Of a stretch of DNA of 64,000 bases, positions 55,902 through 64,000 are shown piece after piece. The notes below the pieces were generated by a model. That model saw only the letters and a program-made list of their open reading frames with translations. It was not told where the DNA came from and did not search any database. This DNA comes from Adenophora triphylla var. japonica (Eukaryota; Streptophyta; Magnoliopsida; Asterales; Campanulaceae): the NCBI GenBank assembly GCA_022495995.1, contig JAFEMH010001232.1:124001-188000 (forward strand), given 5' to 3'. The position numbers and the translations under genes were made by a program. The stretch's first letter is position 1, and the number at the start of each line of letters is the position of its first letter.

Positions 55902-56614
55902 TTAAGGTTCAACAGAAACACAAGTGAATTTCACAAACTCTTTTATGAGACTATAAACATGTACCCCTTTTCTTGTTCAAACATGTGGAGCTTAGATAAT
56001 TATGTCTTTCAATAGGGCATGAGTTCTAGGTCTTTGCTAACAAGTGAGAGTGGGAGTGTTAATACCAAATTCTATAGAAGTGGAAAATCCATGGCAAACA
56101 CACTTCACATTCATGTAAAAGTAAAAATATAAAAGAGAAAGTTAAATGAGGTTACGGTCATTCACGTCGATTGGCATGACAATCTTGTCCAACACCGCGA
56201 GAGCATCTTCAAGAGCCTTGCTGTAAGCTGCAAAAGGGAAAATATAAGGATACCTAGCCCTCTAACCAGTAATAAGTGCTCAAAGAAAAATTGCTTGCAT
56301 GAAAATGACATGGTACCTTGACAAATGACAGTAGGATGGTAGCTCTTATCAACGAAAGCTTTCGCAACGTGTAGCATCTCACCAGCTAAGAAAATTATTC
56401 ACTTTAACTATCGGTAAAAAGTTGAAGGATATAGTTTGTACACAGACAACACACAAAATAGATGCTCATGAACAGTGATAAAGTACAGTAGCAAAATATA
56501 CTTTCAGTAATAACATATTAGTTTGTTTCAAACCCAAAAATGTTAAAACTGTCTTTATGGAATGCGACTATTTGTTAATGGAGAGAGGAAGGAAGAGAGG
56601 AAACGGGTTCACCC

Positions 56615-56965
56615 TGATAAAGTCTGAGGTTCCACCTTAAAACCAATTGGTGTCAAGGAGAGTGGCCCAAGATCTTTTTATGTTATAGACAAGGTTTGTC
56701 AATTTCCAATGTGGGATAATATCTCTAACACGCCCCCTCATGTGTAGCGGGCTTTGCCAAAGCTTACAACGTGACTTATCAATCGGGTGGCGCGGAGTAA
56801 CAACGTAGGCCGTTGGGCCTGCACGTGTAAATAACCTGCTTTGATACCATCTTAAAGTCTGAGGTTCCACCTTAAAACCAATTGGTGTCAAGGGGAGTGG
56901 CCCAGGATCTTTATATGTTATAGGCAAGGTTTGTCAATTTCCAATGCGGAATAATATCTCTAACA
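56615..56965 (-). mobile_element. TRIM retrotransposon
   Basis: Two direct repeats of about 116 bp (56615-56730 and about 56851-56965) start, in element sense, TGTTAGAGATATTAT. TGGTATCAAAGCAGG follows the right-hand LTR as an initiator-Met-type primer site. GAGGGGGCG precedes the left one as polypurine tract. CACCC flanks both sides (56610-56614, 56966-56970). The whole is 351 bp and non-coding. It lies in a CCT3 intron. Confidence 0.9.
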
Positions 56966-57615
56966 CACCCAAGATTTATCTCCAAACTCGTACTTCTTAT
57001 AAGAACATAGTCAACCTTCAATTCTAAATGAACCACAAAACAATGATGAAGTTGTAGTTCTTCAACTACGAAACTTTTTCAGCATAGAATAAAAGGGTTT
57101 ACGTTGTCACTAGCAAGAACATAACGTGTAAGACGAGTCCAGAAGCTCCAGAACATTGTACTTGACTTTCTAGCTAGGATTATTATATTACTATACTAAT
57201 GAACAATTGGGAGTGGGATGGTCTGTGTGAATATTTACGAAAGATGGCCTGAAGCCCTTCTTGCCAAAGCTAATAACATCATATAAGATGAAAACTGCAG
57301 CATCCAGTAGCATCTTTAGCATAGATCTTGGACCCAAGGTTGTGCGGATGATATCAGCCACAGCCTGCAAAGGAGAAAAAAACATAAAGAGTGCAATGTG
57401 TCGTGAACTTTGGCAGAATGACTCATGAAAGCAGCAAAAGGTCAGAAATAAGCGGGAAAACATTGACTGAAAAATCTGAAACTCACTTGAAGATCCAAAC
57501 CCAAAAATCTACAATAACAATCTTAAAAAAGAAAATTTCTTAAGTTACATCACCTTTGATGCTTGGATATTTGCATGATGCACTTTACTTCCAGATTCCC
57601 GTGTTAATGAATCCA

Positions 57616-58442
57616 CTGCAGAGTCATATTGCAGATAAACAATCAAAATTAAGCAAGATTAGCATTGTTCAATAACGGACAAGATGCTATAAATCAATAT
57701 AAAACGGAACTAGTGATATTCCAACTTAAACATAGTTCAAAGGAAAAGAAGGGGAAAATCTTCACAAAATGCATCCATATACCAGTATGATTGTCCACCT
57801 CCTCAATTAGTTTTACTCCAGATGAACAACACAATTTCCTCATAAATAATCCCCATCACTTGATGGGGCTCAGAACCTTGATCCCAAACCTCGGTGGTGT
57901 CTAATCACTCATTAATCACAAATATATCCTCTTTCACTCACACGCACAAACAAAAACACCAAGCAACTCCTACTTACAACATAGCCTGATCAAGTAAAAT
58001 TTGAACTCAACATTTTCAAATAATGACCTAATTGATTGATTCAAAGAAATTCTTCAGACATTACACATTTATCAATCTGATATAAGAAAAACCGATTCAA
58101 ATTTCACATAAAAAGAACAAGAACTATGAACGAGAAACAAATTAACACCCTCTAGAACAAAAATTCAAAACCCTAGGTTTCTCAAGACATGCCAGTTCGA
58201 AATGCGAACCATTCAAATTTCAATTTTAACAAACATAACGAAATGAAGTGTAGAACACCAAGGCATCCATAATAATTGACCAGTCACACCAAATCTTCCA
58301 TTAAAATGACTCTTACTCTTCGTTATGACTTTTCCTCAATGTTTAAAACAACACGATAACAAATAGGAATCACAAAGATGAAATTTACGCTAAGAAACTA
58401 GTAACTGGAGAACTTCATGAATATGAGAGCATAAAAAAATCC
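57616..58442. other. Probable CCT3 upstream intron or flank
   Basis: A possible exon 1 with MHAPVLVL was looked for and not seen. No repeat is recognised. Confidence 0.35.
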
Positions 58443-58893
58443 TGTTAGAACATGGATTAATTAATATGTGTTAATTAATTCCATATGTTATAATCATTTA
58501 ATAAAGTTAAAGTATAGATTAAATATGTAGAATCCCATTAGGTGTAAGTACCATTAAATGATGGGCATAATGGTAACTTCACACCACCATCTTTGTGAAA
58601 GGGTGTAGTCCCTAAATGAAGTGCCCCTTCTCTTATTATATAAAGGCTATCCATCAGCCATTAGAGACACTTGTTGCATTAATAAAATTCAGTCATAAAA
58701 TTATCTTCATCCATTAAGAAGATCAAGTGTGGGCATTATCATTTAGAAGAACTACATTCCCTAATATTCATTCTTCTCTCTTCAAGAACATCAAGATGGA
58801 CTCAACAGGTATTACGCTTCCGCATTCATCTTCTTTCTCAAACTTCTTCCGGATATGAGTGTTCTATTTTAATGGCATAGAAATGTTCCAACA
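58443..58893 (+). repeat. Copia-2 5' LTR
   Basis: Starts TGTTAGAACATGG and ends TTCCAACA, followed by ATTGGTATCAGAGCC, the copia primer-binding site. TTATATAAAGG at about 58636 is the TATA. It contains an in-LTR ATG (58796) that fits as a gag first exon. Confidence 0.85.
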
Positions 58894-60112
58894 ATTGGTA
58901 TCAGAGCCTCTCATGTTTAGGATTAAGTTTGAATTCTTATAGCATGTGATTTGCTTTACTTTGATTTTTTAATCCTGTTGAAATCATTATGTTATAATGA
59001 TATGTGAATACTCTAATTCATTTCTAGAGTATTGGTTTAAATTCTAATTATAAAAATTTTGATTTTACTCATAAGGCTTTCAATTCTTAATGTAAGATTA
59101 TCCCTTTTTGAACATAGCCACCATCATTGGATGCGTTGTGAGTTTGTTCAAATGCATAGCCACACATTTAAAAATGTGTTGTGAGTATGCGGATCTACTT
59201 GCTTTGGTTGAATAATGATTCACCATTAAGTTAAGAATTGTTAGTAAAAATCTGCAAAATTTGACATTCAGGGTCTGCTCGGCCGAGCACCTCCCTTGAC
59301 TCGGCCGAGCACTCAATTTGTATCAGCACAACGTTTTAAAATTTTTGAAAAGGCGCCATCCAACGGTTATGATGCTCGGCCGAGCACCCCTAAGGACTCG
59401 GCTGAGCACCTCTAAGAACTCGGCCGAGCACCCCTAAGACTCGGCCGAGCACAAGGGATCAGAAAGGGATGTTCTCTGGAGTCTTTTGCTCAGCCGAGCA
59501 CCTTCCTTGACTCGGCTGAGCAAGACTTATTTTGGCCAGATTTTCAAAATTTTCAATGTTTTGCTATTTTGGTCAATTTTCATTCATTATTTGAGTAAAA
59601 TATACATTAATTTGTGCCCTAAAGTATGATTAATTATATGCTTAAACAAATTTATTCATCGTTTAAATAATATTGTTGTCAAAGTAATTTACGTTATTTA
59701 AATGCAAATTTGTTAAAGTGATGAATGTTCTTATTGATATGTGGTAACATGAATTTTCCAAAGGAGGTCTTGTTATTGACTAAATATTTGCATTCATGGG
59801 GTAATAATTGAATTAAATATTAGGTCATTTTGAATACTTTGAACCATCCCAAAGAAAGGCGGGTATTTAAAATGAGTTGTTTATATTCTTTATTGTCGGG
59901 TAACAAATACATTAAATGTTAGGACATTTTTTTATACTTGAACCGGCCCAAAGAAAGGCAAGTATTTGAATGTATTGTTTAAAGTCGTTTGTTTACCTTA
60001 AAGATAATCATTTATGATTCAATTCATAGTCCAAAGATTAGTTTTGATGTCATGTCAATTATCTTTTTGATGGAATTCTTTGATATAATTAATCATTGTG
60101 TAGATTCTTATA
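58894..60112 (+). other. Copia-2 leader with GCTCGGCCGAGC words
   Basis: The perfect palindrome GCTCGGCCGAGC or close forms (CTCGGCTGAGC, GCTCAGCCGAGC) occur about eight times at 59277-59522. An imperfect duplication with CCCAAAGAAAGGC lies at 59850 and 59948. Otherwise AT-rich. Confidence 0.75.
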
Positions 60113-60389
60113 ATCCCTCCGTCCCAATAAATGCTTCACCCTTTTGGGTGGGCACGCAAATTATGGAAATGAGAGGGAAAAAAAATTGTTGTGAGTGTAA
60201 TTTGAAATTAGGAGAGAGAATTAGTGGAGGGAATAGTAAATTATAATGGTGTTGTGAGTATTAAAATAATGTAGGAGAGAGAATGAGTGGAGAAAATAGT
60301 AAAAATTCTTTGCCAAAAAAGGAAATGTGAAGCTTCTAACGGGATGCCCTTTTGGATAATTAGTGAAGCTTTTATTGGGACGGAGGGAG
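60113..60389. mobile_element. Stowaway MITE 2
   Basis: Termini ATCCCTCCGTCCCAATAAA and TTTATTGGGACGGAGGGAG, flanked by TA. The interior (GAGAGAATGAGTGGAG, AGTAAATTATAATGGTGTTG) is closely shared with Stowaway MITE 1 at 45659-45930. It is inserted in the leader of Copia-2. Confidence 0.9.
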
Positions 60390-60424
60390 TATATGTTTTT
60401 GTGTTTAATCTTGTTCTTTTCCTT

Positions 60425-60530
60425 CAGATTTGATTAATGCTTCATCCGTAACTACTGCTATAAACAATATACCTTTGCTTACTGGGACTAATTTTAAAAC
60501 TTGGAAAAAGAAGATAACAATGATCTAAGG
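60425..60530 (+). pseudogene. Copia-2 gag N-terminus, truncated
   Basis: After TTCCTTCAG the frame reads DLINASSVTTAINNIPLLTG then TNFKTWKKKITMI and a TAA at 60526. This is the start of a Ty1/copia gag (NxxPLLxGxNFxxWK). It joins in phase to ATGGACTCAACAG at 58796 if an intron is removed. The rest of Copia-2 is not seen because element E begins at 60531. Confidence 0.65.
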
Positions 60531-61514
60531 TGTTAATGTTAAGATCATGTGTTGCCATGAATGTCATCCCAAGTGTTGCAAACCAGTGTTGCCACTGGTG
60601 TTGCCAAAAGTGTTGCCATTTGAAATTGGCGACACTGAGTTAGTTACTGTATTTTTCACAAATATTAATGGGTAAATTAATGTTTATATAACAGTAGTTA
60701 GTCACCTTAAAATGAGCTTGAAATCAGCAACAGAATATGCCCAGGCGAGAATTACGAAGAGGAGGAATTAACAAATAAACATGTGTTTATTTGTTTAATT
60801 TATGACCAAGCAAAGAGATATTTTATTCAGCTATTCTGGGGGAGAACAAGTCAGAGTACAAGGCAATCAAAGCTAAGAGGTACAAGCATGAGAAGCAAGA
60901 GAAGACTAGGTCTCCTACAATGAAGGCGAGAAGGCTAAAAAGGAGGAAACAAACTCAAGGACTAGCCGATCATTTGAGTAGGCTCCAAGACTTTGTGGCC
61001 TATAAATAGTGCAGTGGATCTTCATTGAAGATCATCCAATTCAGAAAACGCAAATCTGCACAAGAAAGTAGAATTCTGCTCTCAAGTGTTGCCATTCAGT
61101 GTCGGCAACACTTCATCCAACACTCGAGAATTTCATATAGATTTTTATATTTTTTGTGAGGTTTTGAGTGTTCATTTTCAGAGAGAATTTGTGTATATGT
61201 TGTTCCTTATATCAGGGTTCGTTTATCATTAAGGAACAACTTCGACCTTGTATTGAATTCATATTATTAATAGAAAGGTCTTGCCTTCTTGGCACCCATC
61301 AAGTTATATATTTATATAACTTGATAAAAATTATATTCTTGTGTATTGCTTTAATTCTTCCGCTGCAAATTATATTTATTTCTATTGATTTGTGCTTTTT
61401 CTAGAATTGGTGAATGTGTTGTTGTTAGTGTCATCAACACTAAGGACAACACTCGTGAGTTTCATCTCACCTTGTGAGTTTCGCCTCACAAGTTCCAAGC
61501 CATAGACAATTTCA
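60531..61514 (+). repeat. Element E 5' LTR (SIRE-like copia)
   Basis: Starts TGTTAATGTT and ends AATTTCA, followed by ATTGGTATCAGAGCC as primer-binding site. CCTATAAATAGTGC lies at about 61000. The word AGTGTTGCC occurs repeatedly at 60549-60620, and AGTGTTGCC...GGCAACACT form a hairpin at about 61084-61112. The left flank TAAGG is the candidate target duplication. The 3' LTR lies outside the window. Confidence 0.8.
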
Positions 61515-61566
61515 ATTGGTATCAGAGCCTAGCACTTGATATACTAAGTGTTTAGATCCTTTTGTC

Positions 61567-63311
61567 ATGGCTTATGATCCTGCAAACCCTAATCAAAAGA
61601 GATTACCGGTTTTAGACGGATCTAATTATGCTTATTGGAAGATTCGCCTACGCTCGCATATCAAATCAATTGATCTTCGGGCTTGGCGATCTATTTTAAA
61701 TGGTTATTCTGTTCCAATGCTTCCTCCGGATGACGATGGTGACGTTCAAGTCAAACCTGAATTCGAGTGGACAATTGAAGAGAATAATCTTGCTAGTTTC
61801 AATGAAAAGGCACTGAATGCCATCTATGAATGGGTTGACATGCATATGTTCAAACTCATTCAAAATAGTCCCCTCTGCAAAAGATGCTTGGGATACTTTA
61901 CAAAGATTTTGTGAAGGAGATGGCGTTGTCCGAGAAACAAAGCTTAGAGGTCTCACTAGTAGATTTGAAAGATTAAGAATGGGTGAAAACGAAGACATCT
62001 CGTCTTATTTTGAAAAGTTGATTGATATTTCAAATGCTTGTCAAGTATTAGGGGAGCCTTTTACAAATAAACAACTTGTTTCAAAAGCTATTCGTACTCT
62101 TCCCGAACGTTTTAATATTAAAGTTTCAGCTATTGAAGAGGCCCATAATCTTTCAACAATGGACATCAACTCCTTAATGAGTATTTTGAAAAACTTTGAG
62201 TTGAATCTCAATGAACAAACGGAGGCTTCTAAAGGCAAGAATATTGCCTTAAAAGTCGAATCTTCGGACACATGTGTGGACGATGAAGATGAAGTCTTCG
62301 AGGAGTTAGATGAAAATACTAGTGTAGCTTTACTTGCAAAGAGATATAATTCTATGGTTAGAAAATTTCATAAAGTGCAGGTAAAGGCTAAAGACCAAAC
62401 GGCCCAAACCTTTAGTTTTGTGCCAAGGAGAGGTCCTCCTCCAAATCAAAAGGATACCCCACCTAGGCGTGCATCCTCGGAAAAGATCCGGTCCGATCCT
62501 AAGTACATTGAATCTATTCAATGTCATGCTTGTTCCGGTTGGGGTCACTATGCCAATGAATGTGCTAACACCTTGAGAAAGGCGGGCAAAAACTTGTGGG
62601 TATCTCTTAGTGATGGAGAGGAGGAAGGAACGGAGAAAGAAGAAAAGTCGGAGCAAGTAGTCATGATGGCCACGGTAGAGGAGCTACCTTCGACTGAGAG
62701 TGTTACTTCAAGTGTTGTTCCAGATTTGACAACACTTGACACAACATTGGTGACTTCTTCAGAAAGTGTTGCCCCAAGTGTCGTCCAGGAAGTGGCAACA
62801 CTTGGCACAACACTCAGCAGGTATGATTCTTTAAATGATCTTAATTTACATGGTTCTACTGATTTAAATTCAGAGGAGATTATAGAGGATGATCTTGATA
62901 AAGATGAGCTTATTTGTGAATTAAAAAACCTCTATAAATCTCTCCTCGTGGAATGGAAAAAGGAGAATAAGATGGTGGTTTTCTTGAAAAAGGAAAATCA
63001 GGATCTTAAGAACTCCATGACTCGGCTAGAAGCTCAACTCAGTAGGAGAGACTTGGATCTTGATAAAATCAAGGCCAAACTCAACCTAGCCGAATCCACC
63101 TTTAAAAAACTCAACACGAGTTCATCCAAATTGGATGAAATACTCAATTTGAGTAAGCCTCTCGAAAGCGGTCTTGGGTTCCAAGAATCACTTGAAAGTA
63201 TTACCTCTTCCTTGTTTGATGTTGAAACTAAAAATTGTTTTGTAAAAGAGCGTGTCAAGGAAAAGGGTAGCACTCCTAGTGATTCTTCTGATCAATCCAA
63301 TGAGTGTGGAT
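61567..63311 (+). pseudogene. Element E gag
   Basis: It starts MAYDPANPNQKRLPVLDGSN with YAYWKIRLRSHIKS, a Ty1/copia gag N-terminus. A frameshift lies near 61870. The core has AWDTLQRFCEGDGVVRETKL and ISSYFEKLIDISNAC, then a zinc knuckle CHACSGWGHYANEC with all ligands. A long acidic and coiled-coil extension follows (ELICELKNLYKSLL, KKENQDLKNSMTRLEAQLSR), which suits the SIRE/Maximus lineage. The frame ends with a TAA at 63311-63313 inside a second knuckle (NECG then CHKAGHLKSDC). Gag would form the particle and bind RNA. Confidence 0.85.
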
Positions 63312-63313
63312 AA

Positions 63314-64000
63314 TGTCACAAAGCTGGACATTTAAAATCAGATTGCATTTTTCTTCAAAAGAAAATGTCCAGTCTTCAAGTGTCGCCTCAAGTGTCGCCA
63401 ATTTCTCAGGGCAACACTCATGGCAACACTGGTGAACAGAAATCCAGATTTTCAAAAAAGGGTTGGTTACCCAAGGAAAAACTGAAATGCTATGTTGTTT
63501 ATACAGCTTTAAGGACTAACATTGCAGGAACTTGGTACTTTGATAGTGGTTGTTCACGTCATATGACGGGAACAAAATCATTTCTAACAGAGTACCAACC
63601 TATTCAAGGAGGCTCAGTGACTTATGGTGGTGGAGGCAAGAGTGAAATAGTTGGAAAAGGAACACTGGATATTGTTGGTTTTCCTCCTTTGAAAAATGTC
63701 TTGCACGTAGATGGTTTACTTGCTAATTTAATTAGCATTAGCCAACTATGTGATGACAATTTGGAGGTAAAATTCAATAAAAATATCTGTGAAGTGTTTG
63801 ATAACACTAACTTTTGTGTCATGACTGGAATAAGATCAAGTGATAATTGCTATCTGGTTGGTAATAAATCAGTGTGCAATTTGACAAAACTTGATGATAT
63901 TAGGTTATGGCATCAAAAGTTAGGTCATTCTCATTATAGAAATCTTGAGAAGATTATCAAACATAATGCCGTCAAAGGTGTTCCTAAACTAGACCTCAAA
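63314..64000 (+). pseudogene. Element E protease and start of integrase
   Basis: It is open from the stop at 63311 to the window end. Second zinc knuckle end (CHKAGHLKSDC), then protease WYFDSGCSRHMTG with the DSG motif, LLANLISISQLCDD, and a GAG-pre-integrase block RLWHQKLGHSHYRNLEKII. All expected residues are intact here. The rest of pol is beyond the window. The only lesion against a single gag-pol frame in this part is the TAA just upstream. Confidence 0.85.

Larger units (their letters stand above)
54241..57615 (-). pseudogene. CCT3: Chaperonin CCT gamma (CCT3) gene fragment, broken
   Basis: Minus-strand exons, in order: 57615-57554 (DSLTRESGSKVHHANIQASK), 57364 to about 57298 (AVADIIRTTLGPRSMLKMLLDA), 56385-56317 (GEMLHVAKAFVDKSYHPTVIC), 56227-56156 (YSKALEDALAVLDKIVMPIDVND), about 54706-54645 (MLGLV then GTKFTSQFGDLI) and 54310-54241 (DLAIDATKTAGVDLGEGLVE). 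These match cytosolic CCT subunit gamma in order. The exon for GGIVVTNDGNAIL through the ATP-site loop is missing, one codon is lost at GLVSC, and the 3' exons are replaced by CACTA sequence. A functional subunit is excluded. A Tourist MITE and a TRIM sit in its introns. Confidence 0.85.

Noticed and set aside
57700..57730. Right-hand CACTA terminus
   Set aside because: ACTAGTG at 57709 lacks the TTTCTAGTAGTG form expected and has no subterminal repeats.

Overview
This is nuclear DNA from a flowering plant, most likely a eudicot, from a repeat-dense region. Almost every base of the first 43.8 kb belongs to LTR retrotransposons nested in or fused to one another. The rest is AT-rich DNA holding MITEs, transposon ends, broken host-gene pieces and two more Ty1/copia elements. 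I see no intact host gene, no rRNA or tRNA gene and no CRISPR array. Nearly all coding regions carry stops, frameshifts or deletions.

Layout. 1-4110: pol of a Tat-lineage Ty3/gypsy element (copy C, +). 4111-11916: a second, diverged Tat element in inverse orientation (copy A, -). 11917-20851: a third (copy B, +), nearly identical to C in pol, ending in a 3' LTR at 19871-20851. 20852-21680 plus 31745-38113: a Ty1/copia element (Copia-1) whose 5' LTR is interrupted by B (flank GTCAC) and by a gag-only Tat-like element X (21681-31739, - strand, AAACC on both sides). Copia-1 itself sits in the pol of a fourth Tat-like gypsy element, D (38114 to about 43845). 43.9-58.4 kb: hAT-like, Stowaway, Tourist and Mutator-type elements, a TRIM, a CACTA end, and fragments of a FAR1/OTU gene and of the chaperonin gene CCT3. 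58443-60530: a truncated Ty1/copia element (Copia-2). 60531-64000: a SIRE-like copia element (E) inserted in Copia-2 and running off the window.

The most notable theme is the downstream half of the Tat elements. A and B both carry, antisense to pol, the same two-gene module: a four-exon gene for a plant-mobile-domain-like protein, then a single-exon gene for a DUF7745-like protein with a basic C-terminus. D carries instead an antisense, intron-bearing Transposase_28-type gene. In B one GC-rich palindromic word occurs in the LTR upstream of its TATA box and again upstream of both antisense genes. A has its own, different word at the same two antisense positions. Other LTR elements here carry yet other words. 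A two-stem hairpin with compensatory inner-stem changes recurs five times in A, B and X, at two equivalent positions. My hypothesis, which is inference only, is that antisense nuclear proteins and element-specific palindromes form a regulatory or anti-silencing circuit, loosely like the VANC/motif system of Arabidopsis VANDAL transposons.
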